Shown in pieces: positions 46,293 to 57,484 of a stretch of 64,000 nt of DNA. How positions within the stretch are numbered: the stretch's first letter is position 1; each line of letters begins with the position of its first letter. This stretch comes from Bos javanicus (lineage: Eukaryota; Chordata; Mammalia; Artiodactyla; Bovidae): positions 74,952,501 to 75,016,500 of the forward strand of contig NC_083869.1 in NCBI RefSeq assembly GCF_032452875.1, given 5' to 3'. Both the position numbers and the translations under genes were made by a program. Under the pieces are notes generated by a model that saw only the letters and a list, made by a program, of their open reading frames with translations, was not told the DNA's origin and searched no databases.

Positions 46293-46505
46293 ATAGGCTT
46301 CCCCGGTAGCTCAGAGGGTAAAGCATCTGCCTGCAATGCAGGTAGACATAGGTTCGATCCCTGGGAGGGGAAGATCCCCTGGAGAAGGAAATGGTGACCC
46401 ACTCTAGTTATTCTTGCCTGGAAAATCCCATGGACAGAGAAGCCTGGTAGGCTACAGTCCATGGGGTCGCAGAGTCGGACACAACTGAGCGACTTCACTT
46501 TGTCC
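46293..46505 (+). mobile_element. Bov-tA SINE
   Basis: tRNA-like head 'ggcttccccggtagctcaga', B-box-like 'ggttcgatccctggg', body and tail 'gacacaactgagcgactt'. Close to the consensus, so probably young. Confidence 0.92.
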
Positions 46506-46885
46506 TTTATACTGCACATAGTATTAGTGCACATAATCACCTTTCACTCTAATTCCTGAACATGCTTGATTTTTCTGACGTCTTTGGTCTTCAAACATGC
46601 AAAGATATGATATGAAGGTTGACACTACTGCCTCCCTAGTTTGCAACTAGCATTTGCTCTTTGGACAAATGTGTTTTCATTGCCTGGGGAAAATGTCTGA
46701 CATTTCAGGCTATTTTAGAATCCCATTCTGCTATAGCACCTTTAAGGCTTACATTATACATATATTTATCTCACTGTCTGGGAACTTGAACCAAAGTTCA
46801 GTATCTCTTCTTACAAGTACCAGGTATTGTAGAAAAAATAATGTTTTTTTTTTTTTTTGTAAATGAGGGAATCGAAAACAACTTG

Positions 46886-47128
46886 CATCTGTTGAGTACT
46901 TATTGATATGTATCAGATTCTATACACAGACTGGGACATTTAATCTGAACCAGAAACAAAACAAAATAAAATGAGTCATGTGAAGTAGGTGTTTACCTTG
47001 TTCATTTTGCAAATAGAGCACTGAGCTAAAAGAAAATGAATGAAAGAGAGAGAGAAAGGGAGGGAAAAAAGGAAGGAAGGACTGAAGGAAAGAAGAAAGA
47101 AAACTACTTGCCAAAGATCCCAGAGCTT
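46886..47128 (-). repeat. MIR SINE with an expanded purine tract
   Basis: The reverse complement follows MIR: 'gttgagtacttattgatatg' (46,892), 'catttaatctgaacc', 'tgcaaatagagcactgagct' and 'cttgccaaagatcccagagc' (47,108). A GAAA/GGAA purine run at 47,040-47,104 is expanded within it. Confidence 0.6.
47040..47104. repeat. Purine-rich (GA/GGAA)n tract
   Basis: Irregular GAAA, GAGA and GGAA repeats with only purines over most of 60 bases. Confidence 0.85.
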
Positions 47129-47149
47129 GTATTAATTTATTACATAACA

Positions 47150-47600
47150 AATCACCTAGAACAAGTAGTGGCTTTAAACAACTGAAGTTAATGAACTATC
47201 CCTCACAGTGTCTTTAGTTCAGAAACTAAGGAGTGGCTTGGTTACAAAGTTCTGGAATAGGGGCTTTCTAGTTGGCTGCAGAGAGATGGCTCCTATGGCT
47301 TCAGTCATCTGAGCTTTGACGGGGGCTGATGGATCCATTTTTCAGGTGGCTCACTCACATGCTGGCAAGTGTTGCTGATTGTTGGTAGGAAGTCAGTCAC
47401 TTACCATGTGGACTTCTCCATGGGGTTGTTTGAGAGTGTTCCTGGCATGTAGTCAGCATCTCAGAGAGAGAAACCCAAGAATGCACAGTAGAAACAATGG
47501 TGCTTGCTATGACCCAGCTTTGAAAATCACAGACCATCACATCCACCCATTCAGCACACGCATGGATACAGGAGCCAAGGATCACCAGAGGCTGGTTAAC
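47150..47600. repeat. Ancient interspersed repeat, family unassigned
   Basis: Blocks such as 'aacaaatcacctagaacaag', 'ttcagaaactaaggagtggc', 'ggtggctcactcacatgctg' and 'cttctccatggggttgtttg' match the pattern of an old MER/MLT-type repeat. The 101-codon ORF here (47,379-47,684) is only its translation. Confidence 0.5.
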
Positions 47601-47603
47601 ATG

Positions 47604-47880
47604 AAAAACCAGATTGAGACAGTAGCATGGAAACATACACATTACCTATGTAAAATAGATGTCCAGTGGGAATTTGCTGTGTGACACAGGGAGCTCAATC
47701 CAGTGCTCTGTGACAACCTAAAGGGGTGGGATGGGATGGGAGATGGGAGGGAGACTCTCAAGGGAAGGGACATATGTATACCTATGGCTGATTCATGCTG
47801 ATGTATGGCAGAAAGCAGCACAATATTGTAAAGCATATATGTCACAATAAAAATTTTAAAAGTAAATAAATAATGAAAAC
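47604..47880 (+). mobile_element. L1 3' UTR fragment
   Basis: Typical end of an artiodactyl L1: 'tgtgacacagggagctcaat', 'ggtgggatgggatggga', 'cctatggctgattcatgctg', 'cacaatattgtaaagcatat' and an A-rich tail. Confidence 0.85.
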
Positions 47881-48562
47881 AAAAACCTGATTCACATGTC
47901 AGTACACATTCCTTCATACCACATTGTCTCAAAAAAGAGACAATGTCTCAGAATGTTTAGGCATTCAAGCACATCTGCATACTTAATAATATCCTGGATC
48001 CCAAGAAAGCTGGTGTGGATGGAGCTAAATTTCAAGGGGCTAATTAGTCATATTAGTTCAATATGTATCATCCCTGATGACAACATATTGTAAAGCAAAA
48101 CAAAATTAATTTGAATTTCTTTAGCGCCTCCAAGATCTGATCCAGAATTGGAAGACAAACAAGTTCAGTTGCTGGGTCTGGTAGGTTAAAGTCCCTACTC
48201 CTTCAGACATTTGGCACATATCAGGCATATAGGAAAACCCAGAATTCAGGCTTTAATGTCCTTTTAGGAAGCTTGCTGTCATTTGCCTCTCTATTACAAC
48301 ATCATTAGACCTCTTACTCTTGATGCATTTTCTGTAATTTCCTTAAGATAATAGGGCAATAAGGTACGATTGAAACCATGGAAATTAGGGGCAAATAAAT
48401 TAGATCTCTTTATTTTTTACTGGTTCATATAAAAGAATATTCATGTTTATTTGGAATTGCATTATGTAAAAGGTGATGGATACTAACACCACAAACACCA
48501 TTTAATGAGAGTTTAAAAAGTGTACCTCTTTTTACTAAGTACATAGTATATTACAATCATTT
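47881..48562. other. Unassigned sequence
   Basis: No repeat or gene recognised. Confidence 0.45.
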
Positions 48563-48573
48563 ACCCTCAAATT

Positions 48574-48689
48574 GGCACCCCATTCCAGTACTCTTGCTGG
48601 AAAATCCCATGGATGGAGGAGCCTGGTAGGCTGCAGTCCATGGGATCACACAGAGTCGGACACAACTGAAGTGACTTAGCAGCAGTAGC
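48574..48689 (+). mobile_element. BOV-A monomer, 5'-truncated
   Basis: The second half of BOV-A2, ending in 'agcagcagtagc'. Flanked by a perfect 11-bp repeat 'accctcaaatt' (48,563-48,573 and 48,690-48,700). Confidence 0.93.
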
Positions 48690-48700
48690 ACCCTCAAATT

Positions 48701-49177
48701 AAATATATCTTATGAATTAAGTATTGTGACTTTCATTACATAGAGAAAGCTTTGAAATCTTTAGAAATTTAGCCAGTACTTGAAATGCTAAGCCTAAGAT
48801 TCCAAAAGTCAGAACAAGTCTATAATATTCAAATGCTTCTCTCAATCATTGTTCATGCCCATATGATCAGAGTAATTTTTAAAGCAATTAACTTATTTTT
48901 CTTCATCAGGCAAGCAAAATAGTACCTTGTTCACATGGTCTTACCAAAGACTAGGATAATTGGCATGAAGGAATTTTCCAGATGGCTGAAACTTGAAGAG
49001 AATAAAGTTTATCTTAAGTATTTTTAAATAGAAGTCTTTCTCAGGAATACTTCACACCTTTCTGCTTCTTGAATGAGTATTTGAAATCCCACATAACCTT
49101 TTTTGATAAGGCAGAGATCACTGCAATTTTTATCTTGATGTGTATCGTCTTGCAGGAATATCTTTAGGGGTAAGTAG
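48701..49177. other. Unassigned sequence
   Basis: No repeat or gene recognised. Confidence 0.45.
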
Positions 49178-49187
49178 GCTATTTAAG

Positions 49188-49414
49188 AGGCTTTCCAGGT
49201 GATGCAAATGGTAAAGAACCCACATGCCAATGCAGGAGACAAAAGAGATGTGGGTTTGATCCCTGGGTCAGGAAGATCCCCCAGAGAAGGGCATGGCAGC
49301 CCAATCCAATATTCCTGCCTGGAGAATCCCATGGACAGAGGAGCCTGATGGGCTATAGTCCACAATGTCGCAGTGTCGGATGCAACAGAAACTACTTAAC
49401 ATGCACACATGCAA
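49188..49414 (+). mobile_element. Bov-tA SINE
   Basis: Full-length copy with a perfect 10-bp flank repeat 'gctatttaag' (49,178-49,187 and 49,415-49,424). Confidence 0.93.
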
Positions 49415-49527
49415 GCTATTTAAGGCTTATCCCAGTATTTAAAGGATCCAGAAGACCGTTTATGTGTTTGACAGCTGGATAAAAATATAGAACAAAATGT
49501 TTGTCTTCCTCTTTTGTCAGCCTTCCT

Positions 49528-49583
49528 TATCTCAGCTATAGCCTCCCCTATACATTATTATAGGAGAGGCTATAGCTGAGATA
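49528..49583. repeat. Near-perfect inverted repeat (25-bp arms, 6-base loop)
   Basis: The left arm 49,528-49,552 and right arm 49,559-49,583 are reverse complements except for one position, with the loop 'cattat' between them. A G-T wobble and a further G-C pair extend the stem outwards. It does not match any SINE or LINE tail in the window. It could extrude as a cruciform or fold as RNA on either strand. Nothing shows that it is transcribed. Confidence 0.85.
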
Positions 49584-49654
49584 GGTATAGCATGATGGGT
49601 GCCAGTCATTATACATAGTGAATTAGAGACACAAAATACAAAGGTAACATTGTT

Positions 49655-49735
49655 GCTAGTGTGTGCCTGCTCAGTTGCTAAGACCTGTCTTTTTGTGACC
49701 CCATGGACTTGCCCATGGACTGTAGTTTTATGCAT
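49655..49735 (-). mobile_element. Bov-tA/BOV-A tail fragment
   Basis: Reverse complement of a SINE tail with a short internal duplication ('cccatggact' twice, 49,700-49,724). Confidence 0.7.
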
Positions 49736-49787
49736 TCATAAATAACACCAGTTGCTCACCATGTGTCCCTGTAGTATTTTCCTCAGG

Positions 49788-49916
49788 CTCAAGAGTTAGT
49801 CACTCAGTCAAGTCTGACTCTTTGAGACCCCATGGACTGTAGTCTACTAGGCTCCTCTGTCTCTGGGACTTCACAGATGAGACTACTGGAGAGGGTTGCC
49901 TTTTCCTTCTCCAGTG
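49788..49916 (-). mobile_element. Bov-tA/BOV-A body and tail fragment
   Basis: Reverse complement of the body ('ctggagaaggaaaaggcaac' type) and tail. Head missing. Confidence 0.8.
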
Positions 49917-50401
49917 TTGCTAGTAGTGTACCTTAAATAGGAGTATTAGTACTTCTACTTAATGCTAGTCTAGGAATTGATTAGATCTTAGTTAATTTCT
50001 CAGAGGGCATTCACATTCTTTCCAATGTTTTCCTGTAGTATTTTCAGATGTATTTGAGGCTTAAGCAATCTTCAAATAATTTGGTTTATATGGTAGTTCA
50101 TAATATCACTATTGAGACATCCATAATACTGAACATAAAACAAATATTAAACATGTGTTGGCCCTTGTAGTGATTGGTTCATTGATCCTCTGAGGAAAGG
50201 GAAGGAGAATCATCATGCCTGCACACAACATCTTTCAATGCTCCAAAAAATGTTCTGAATTAGTAAACTAGGATTCACAGGTTAACATGGATTTAAGGAA
50301 AGTGTCCAAGGACATAGCACCTAGATCCACCACAGCAGTCTCTGCTTTCAAAACCTGTGTCTTCATTAATTCACTATTACTCCTCTATCAATATGATGAA
50401 G
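49917..50401. other. Unassigned sequence
   Basis: No repeat or gene recognised. Confidence 0.45.
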
Positions 50402-50534
50402 TAGGACATATCCCTGGGAGACAGCAAAGTCTTCCTACTCCAGTATTCTGGCCTGGAGAATTCCATGGACTGTATAGTCTATGAGGTTGCAAAGAATCAG
50501 ACATGACTTGAGTGACTTTCACTTTCACTTTCAG
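50402..50534 (+). mobile_element. BOV-A/Bov-tA fragment
   Basis: Body and tail ('tactccagtattctggcctg', 'agacatgacttgagtgactt') followed by 'cactttcactttc'. Head truncated. Confidence 0.8.
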
Positions 50535-50659
50535 GGCATAAGCAGGAACAAAAGAAGTACTGAATAGTCTTGATTCCAAATTATTATCAGTTATAAAGCT
50601 CATCAGTAATCTAGCAACATTTTCGTGGAAGATAAATAATTCAGTAAATGTACCCATTG

Positions 50660-50790
50660 CTAGCAAGACAGACTGAAGATTTAAAAACATAAATGCATAT
50701 ATGTATAACAGAATCATTTTGCTGTATATATGAAAATACTACAACATTGTAAATTAACTATACTTCAATTAAAGTAAATTTAAAAAATTA
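50660..50790 (+). mobile_element. L1 3' end fragment
   Basis: Final L1 3' UTR block: 'cattttgctgtatatatg', 'tacaacattgtaaattaact', 'atacttcaattaaag' and an A-rich tail. Confidence 0.65.
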
Positions 50791-50847
50791 AAAATTCCAT
50801 TGCTGGTAGCTCCAGGACAAAAGTGCAAATCAAACAACTTATATAAA

Positions 50848-50895
50848 AACAAATATACATACATATATACATATATAGACATATATGTATAAATG
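50848..50895. repeat. (TA/CA)n imperfect repeat
   Basis: Mixed ATAC and ATAT units. Confidence 0.75.
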
Positions 50896-51048
50896 CAAAT
50901 GTGAAAATACATCTTAGAATGGGAAATCTCGTATTAGAAAACATCAAAAATCATTGCCATGAGCATATGTGAAAATAAACACAATAGAGTAAAATACATG
51001 TTTTCTATGACTCTAGGGAAGAGGAATAAAGGAGCGATGACTGCGTAG

Positions 51049-51147
51049 AGATGAGAATTCCATGGATATAGGAGCAGGTTATAGCCCATGAGGTCTTAAA
51101 GAGTCAGATATGGCTGAGAGAATTTCATGAATGAATGAATGAATTGT
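51049..51147 (+). mobile_element. SINE tail fragment with (GAAT)n
   Basis: Decayed BOV-A/Bov-tA tail ('gagaattccatggatatagg', 'gagtcagatatggctgagag') followed by four to five GAAT units. Confidence 0.6.
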
Positions 51148-51796
51148 GGTTGTTACCTTAGGACCAGAACTTGAAAAAAGTATGTAAAAAATGGTTGTCA
51201 AGATGAAATAGCTAACATTATTGTTATCATTAGTCAGAACAACAAATTTTCACATATATGGTTTGCCTCTTAATCCTTGCATCAAAGAAAAAGTCAGGGT
51301 CAAAGAAACTGTAGAAAATATGTTTTGGCTACCATGTCTCTGTTTTCAAACTATTGTGAGTTCACAAGTAATTTATGGAATACCTCCCTGACCCTCACCA
51401 AATGATAGTTCAAGGTGAGGACTGGAAGCACCGGAACCCTTTCCAGGAGTCAATAGACCATGAGTGCACATATGTGGACGCTCATCACACCACTGACACA
51501 CATCATTTTAGGACACTACCACCAAAATTTCCAATTTGTTGTACAAACAATAGAAACTCTAGAATCAGTTAAGGTCAAAATGTTAGATGTTACACAGGTG
51601 AGATGATTGTGACAAGTCACACTAAAGCCTGCAAAGATCTTTAGATACTCTCCAAACACATCCCAATTTGTGAGTATAGGGAGAAGTTGTTTACAAAAAT
51701 GATAAAATGGGTCAAACACACTGAAATTTATAGGAACAGAACCAGCTCAGCAAATGGTAACTTTTAATTATCTGTTTATTTTCAAGTGTTCAAAAC
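51148..51796. other. Unassigned sequence
   Basis: No repeat recognised. ORFs at 51,375-51,719 have no motif. Confidence 0.45.
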
Positions 51797-51810
51797 TAGA
51801 ATTTTTGGTT

Positions 51811-52716
51811 GAGTTCAGTCTCTCAGTCGTGTCCGACTCTGTGAACCCATGAACTGCAGCACGCCAGGCCTCCCTGTCCATCATCAACTCCCGGAGTCCA
51901 CCCAAACCCATGTCCATCGAGTCGGTGATGTCATCCAACTATCTAATCCTCTGTCGTCCTCTTTTCCTCCTGCCCTCAATCTTACCCAGCATCAGGGTCT
52001 TTTCAAATGAGTCAGCTCTTCGCATGAGGTGGCCAAAGTATTGGAATTTCAGCTTCAACATCAGTCCTTCCAATGAACACCCAGGACTGATCTTTAGGAT
52101 GGACAGATTGGATCTCCTTGCAATCCAAGGGACTCTCAAGAGTCTTCTCCAACACCACAGTTCAAAAGCATCAATTCTTCAGCGCTCAGCCTTCTTCACA
52201 GTCCAACTCTCACATCCATACATGGCCACCACTGGAAAAACCATAGCCTTGACTAGACAGACCTTTGTTGGCAAAGTAATGTCTCTGCTTTTCAATATGC
52301 TGTCTAGGTTGGTCTAAACTTTCCTTCCAAGGAGTAAGAATCTTTTAGTTTCATGGCTGCAATCACCATCTGCAGTGATTTTGGAGCCCCAAAAATAAAG
52401 TCTGACACTGTTTCCCCATCTATTTGCCATGAAGTGATGGGACCAGATGCCATGTTCTTACTTTTTTGAATGTTGAGCTTTAAGCCAACTTTTTCACTCC
52501 CCTCTTTCACTTTCATCAAGAGGCTCTTTAGTTCATCTTCACTTTCTGCCATAATGGTGGTGTTATTGGTATTTCTCTGGCAATCTTGATTCCAGCTTGT
52601 GCTTCCTCCAGCCGAGCTTTTCTCATGATGTACTCTGCATATAAGTTACATAAGCAGGGTGACAATATACAGCTTGATGTACTCCTTTTCCTATTTGGAA
52701 CCAGTCTGTTGTTCCA
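51811..52716 (-). mobile_element. BovB LINE, 5'-truncated
   Basis: Minus-strand 0.9-kb 3' fragment beginning in RT between motifs A and B. The flanks carry a 9-bp repeat 'tagaatttt' (51,797-51,805 and 52,717-52,725), with five extra bases before the tail. A small deletion removed the YADD codons: the frame passes from the residues before motif C directly to TTIMAESEDEL. RT C-terminal pieces are at 52,304-52,552 and 51,939-52,139. Confidence 0.92.
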
Positions 52717-52788
52717 TAGAATTTTACCATTCTCTTTGATGTCTTTCTGGAAATTAATTATTTTGGGGAGGATTTTTCTCTCTTTTTG

Positions 52789-52985
52789 GGCTTCCCAGGT
52801 GGTTCAGTGGTAAATAATCTGCCTGCCTCCAATGCTGGAGGCACAGGAGATCCTGGATTGGGAAGATCCCTGGAGGTGGAAATGGTAACCCACTCCAGTA
52901 TTCTTGTCAGGGTAATCCCATGGACAGAGAAATCTGGCAGGACTATAACCATGACAGGACTGTTGGACATGACTGAATTTGCACG
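52789..52985 (+). mobile_element. Bov-tA SINE
   Basis: Head 'gggcttcccaggtggttcag', body, and a diverged tail ('ttggacatgactgaattt'). Confidence 0.87.
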
Positions 52986-53823
52986 CAGAGGATCAGCCAG
53001 GGTTTTGGACATGGTTACTTGAACATGTGTAAAGTCCATCCTCTAGGATCTAAAAACAGATTTTCTTATCCTGGAGAGAGGAGATTTAACTATTCACCCA
53101 GCAACAGACCAGATGTTGTTGTTTGTTACAACTGGCCAGTGAGGAACAACTGATTAGAAAAAAACAAAAATCTAAGAAGGAAGCAAAGAAAAAATCAAAA
53201 GTGTGAGTTTTTCTATAGTTAAGTCATGCTATGAAAACTGTTGCCAAAAAAAAGCTCAGGCATTATGGTGAAAAGTAAACACTTTATTCTGGGGTAGGAA
53301 AAGTCTGCCAAAGTCAGGGCATCCACTTAGAAAGGCCAAAATAATATGAGTCATTTTATGGAAGTTTTAAGTCTTTTATTGTGTGTAAGGGGGAAAAGTT
53401 AATATTTTAATTTAGAATCACTTTTACAGCTACTGCTAGCATAGATAAAAATTTATAGTTTCACAGCTGTAGAGTTTTTAGATTTAATTAGAGGAACTGT
53501 TCCCTTTATGCAACAACTTTCTCATGGAGGTAGGCTGTGCTGATTTGAATTAATGTGCTTTAAATAATTTTTACTGAGTTTCCTGCCGTGAATAGCTAAA
53601 TAGAAGTTTTGTGGTGCGTGATTTTAAAAGGAGATTTTTTCCCCCCTTTTAACTGAGGTTGGGCTTTTCTTCTACTCTTAGCAACAACGATCCATACACA
53701 AACATTCTTACAAGGAGAGGAGAGATCAATATGATCATGTTTATTAGCCAGTCCTAGGTTTATGGAGAAATCTGTGCTCACTAATTTGGAGACTAAAAGA
53801 GAAATGTCTTGAAAGTGAAGAAA
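52986..53823. other. Unassigned sequence
   Basis: No gene or repeat recognised. A C-run at 53,641-53,646 is the only simple sequence. Confidence 0.45.
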
Positions 53824-54036
53824 TGAAAGTGTTAGTTGCTCAGTCATGTCCAACTCTTTGCAACCCCATGTATTGCAGCCTGCCAGGCTCCTCTGGCCGT
53901 GGAATTCTCCAGGCAAGAATACTATAGTGGGAAGCTATTCCCTTCTCCAGGGAATCTTCTCAATCCAGAGATGGAACCCAGATCTCCTGCACAGCAGGCA
54001 GATTCTTTACCATCTGAGCCACCAGGGAAGACTTTA
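53824..54036 (-). mobile_element. Bov-tA SINE
   Basis: Reverse complement of a complete Bov-tA, head at the right edge ('tgagccaccagggaagac') and tail at the left ('agttgctcagtcatgtcc'). Confidence 0.9.
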
Positions 54037-54489
54037 TAAATGTCATAAATTATTAAAAAATTGATGACACATATTTACAGTCTAAATTTTGTGAAAAAGC
54101 CTGGAATTGTATAAATTAGAGGCAGAAGGTCATCAAGACAGGAGGTCATCAAGAAGTCAGAATCTCATTTGGAAATATTGCCAGTCACAGAGAAGTCCAC
54201 ACCAACCATGACAGATGTGAAGGATGACCCCAGACTGTCTGGACTTGAGAACCAGTTAGACAACTTGGACTTCACAGAACCGTTCATTTCAAGTTCACAT
54301 CTTTAAATGTGAAAAGCAGTTGGACAACCACTGTGTGCAGTTTCTTTCAGTCAAACATTTTACATGAGAAATTGAATGTCAGGCAAACAATATAAACAAG
54401 AAGAAACAGACAAGTTTGGTAACTTGACATTATGGGAAAAAAGAAAGTTACATGCAAATCACTTTATTTCAGTTAAGTGACACACTTAG
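54037..54489. other. Unassigned sequence
   Basis: No gene or repeat recognised. Confidence 0.45.
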
Positions 54490-55590
54490 ATATGATACCA
54501 AATGCAAGTTTGTGTGCCTGACACACAGTGATGCCAAGCAAATCAAAACATCAAGAGTTTGGAGCAGAGAAAGGCTTATTGCAGGACCATGCAAGAAGAT
54601 TGGCAGGTTCTGCCCCAAAATACCAGAACTCCTTGAAGGGTTTCAGCTAAGCACTTTTAAAGGCAAGGTGAGGGAGGGGCATGGTTAGTTTTGCAAACTG
54701 TTTGGTGTTGAAATCCTCAGATCAGTATGTTCCTGTAAGCCTCCAACACCACAAATGTTATTCTCGGTTTTGCAACTTTTTATCTCTGTATTGTTGAGGT
54801 CCTTTAATGGACCGGAACCTGGTGGTCTGGTGTCGACTGATAAGAAAGTAAAGGAGAGAGAAAGAGGCTGATATTCCTTGGTTTATGCAGAAAGCCAATA
54901 AAGTCCCTGATATGGGGCTTGCTTTGTTGACGGAGGCCTCAGGCGCCCTCTCGATGGGGTGAAGGCACAGAGTGCCTTCTCAAGAGGGTCTTAGAAACCT
55001 GGGCAGGAAAGTGAACTCAGAGAGCCTGTGTGCTCCAAAGAAATAGCCTGAGAGAGAGAGAGGGAAAGAGAGAGAGAGAAAGCAAGACACAGGGACCAAA
55101 ACTCTGATGGAGCAAAGGTGTTTTATTCAACATTGTATAGGTATTTACACTGTCTTACAAGATAGCTGTTTTCAGCAGAAATAAAATAAAAACTTACAAG
55201 GAAACATGAGGTCATCCACATGAAAGAGAGAGGGTTGTAAATAATCACTTTTACCCTATGGTTCATTAAAAAGGAAGAGGGTACTTATCACCGTATAGAA
55301 AAACTAACGAAGGAAATGCCTGGATTCCTCAGCCCCGGAGAGAGGCTTGCCTCTCCTCTTAATTCCTGAATATTCAGGAATTAATAAGGAACAGAGAATT
55401 CCTGACAGATCCAAAACAGCATACAAGAAGCCTCCTGTTAAATGCTTCCTGACACTGTATGAACAAAAAATTGTTATATCCTTAAAGGTCAGAGCCTTGA
55501 GAAAGGGCTACCCTGTATATTTCAACATTCTTCTAAGAAAGGTGCAGAGCCAGCGTGACTAAGCACAGGGAAAGGAACAGATCCAATATG
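54490..55590 (-). mobile_element. LTR-like sequence, probably composite
   Basis: On the minus strand two LTR-like signals are seen. One segment, 54,792-55,527, starts TG and ends CA on the plus strand with a perfect 6-base inverted end (tgttga / tcaaca) and has an antisense AATAAA at 55,122-55,127. Left of it (about 54,490-54,790), the minus strand shows a TATA-like 'tttaaaag' and a decayed poly(A) signal followed by an R/U5-like stretch, as in another LTR. Right of it (55,528-55,590), the minus strand resembles an LTR U3 start. The picture fits one LTR inserted in another, but no target duplication was found. No internal retroviral genes are near. Confidence 0.5.
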
Positions 55591-55597
55591 GAGTCAG

Positions 55598-55800
55598 ATT
55601 TGCTTCGCAGGTGACTCAGTGGTAAAGAATCCACCTGCCAATGCAGGAGACGCAGTTTGATCCCTGGGTTAGAAAGATCTCCTATAGTCGGAAATGGCTG
55701 GAAAAATCCATGGACAGTGGAGCCAGGCAGACTACAGTCCATGAGGTCACAAAGAGTCAGACATGACCGAGTGACTGAGCACAAGTAGCACAAGCACAGA
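55598..55800 (+). mobile_element. Bov-tA SINE
   Basis: Head 'ttgcttcgcaggtgactcag', B-box-like 'gtttgatccctgggt', body with a deletion, and tail 'agacatgaccgagtgactga'. Confidence 0.88.
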
Positions 55801-56789
55801 TATACTATAAAAAGAGGATTGTAAAAGACAAAAGTGAGCATGCACATGTTTTATTGTTATACATGCTCATCCCTCTCTGTTTTCCAGATGGTTATTTCAA
55901 ACTCTGCTTTGGTTTAAATTCATCACCATCTTTCTTTTCAATCCTTTCTTTCAGCTGAAGAAGCTTTCTGAAAAAAACAGAAGCCTCACATGAGAAAATC
56001 CACAAGCTTCCAGCATCCAATCCATCCACCTACCTGCACTGGCCCAACATTCCCTATCTTCTCTCCAATTATTATCATATTTATCTTTGTGTCTTTAAAG
56101 ATAACATGCTGATTTGCTATTGTTGGTTTGTTAAGTTTGATCATTTTCTCTCCCATTAGGAAAAGCTATTATTTTTTCTTCTGCCTTGTTATGCAGGACA
56201 TTTGCATTCATCTTCATACCCCAAGTTTTATACTGTATTTTGATTGAAAAGTAAATACTCCAAATTTAATATTTTGTGTCTTTTATACACTATCTCTGAG
56301 TGTGATAGTAAACTATAATTACACTTACTTTACTTCACATACATGGTTTTTTGAATGTTGACTCGTCCTTTAGCTTTTTGCATTCAAAAATTCAACATGA
56401 TTTCTTTGCCAAAAAGAATCTCCTCAAAATACTTTCAGTGCTTCAGTATATTCACATTATCTTTCTAAACAAGTGCATCTCTTCTGGCATTTCCAGCTAC
56501 CCAGGGTTCCCTTTGCTTCTTGTCCACAGCAGTCTTGCTGAAATGTGCCTTCACTGCCCTCCTACAATTTCTTCTCCTTGCTTCCTGTGACCAATATCCT
56601 GCTTCCAGCCTCATGTCCCCCATTTTGTTGATTTACCCTTAAAATTTTTTTGGGGTGGTAATTTTCTAATAGCTTTCTCAAAAAGAATGCACTGGAGGTA
56701 ATTTTGTTGTTACTTTAGTTCTTGCATGTTAAAATTATGTACACTGGAATCTTATACTTGATTACCTCTGTATTTGTTAAATACAAACA
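55801..56789. other. Unassigned sequence
   Basis: No gene or repeat recognised. The plus-strand ORF 56,351-56,590 has no motif. Confidence 0.45.
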
Positions 56790-57471
56790 ATTTCCCATTT
56801 CTTCCTCCCCCAAAACTTGGAAATAATTGTTCTTCTCTCTGTCTCTATGAATTTCTCTACTCTAAATATGTTTGCTCTATTCCAACTGGTTTATTTCACT
56901 TAGCAGACTGTTTCAGGACCTTCAGATTATGAGACTGATGTGCTGTCTACTGCTCTAAGAGGGCAGATAGCAGGTTATCTTCAAAGTTCATCTGTTCTGT
57001 AGCATGTGTCCAATATTCGTCTATCCATTCATCTACTGATGAGTGTTTGCAATAACAATGATTCTCAGCTCTGATTTGAATCTGCACACTCCACTAGTTT
57101 GAAATCAATTAATGACTAACACTGAATAGAATTTACTCTTTGGTATTATTCTGAATTTTCCTTATACTCATGTTGTGTGTGTGTGCCTATGGGTGCTTAC
57201 GTGTCTGACTCTTCGTGACCCCATGGACTGTATCCTCTGTCCATGGAATTCTCCAAGCAAGAATACTGGAGTGGGTTGCCATATCATTCTCCAGGGGATC
57301 TTCCAGACCCAGGGATTGAACCTGTGGCCTCCTGCATTGCAGGGGGATTTTACTGCTGAGACACCACAGAAGTTTAGTGTTTATAAATAATGGTGCTATC
57401 AATAAGGCTATATAAATATCAGTTGCATCTGTTTTTAGTTTTCTTTTCTTTTTTTTAACTTGGGGAGGTAT
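56790..57471 (-). mobile_element. Old L1, antisense, left part of a nest
   Basis: Reverse complement of an old L1 3' region ('tctctgtctctatgaatttc' at 56,837, 'tttatttcacttagcagact' at 56,891, 'tccattcatctactgatgag' at 57,024). A Bov-tA splits it at 57,175-57,370. It stops at the BovB target 'atatccagaagtg' (57,472) and resumes at 59,351. Confidence 0.7.
57175..57370 (-). mobile_element. Bov-tA SINE
   Basis: Reverse complement of a Bov-tA with the head at the right edge, nested in the antisense L1. A short GT run (57,174-57,183) lies at its tail side. Confidence 0.87.
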
Positions 57472-57484
57472 ATATCCAGAAGTG

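Noticed and set aside
49528..49583. Calling the hairpin a microRNA gene
   Set aside because: The stem is short and unusually perfect for an animal pre-miRNA, and sequence alone gives no evidence of transcription or processing.
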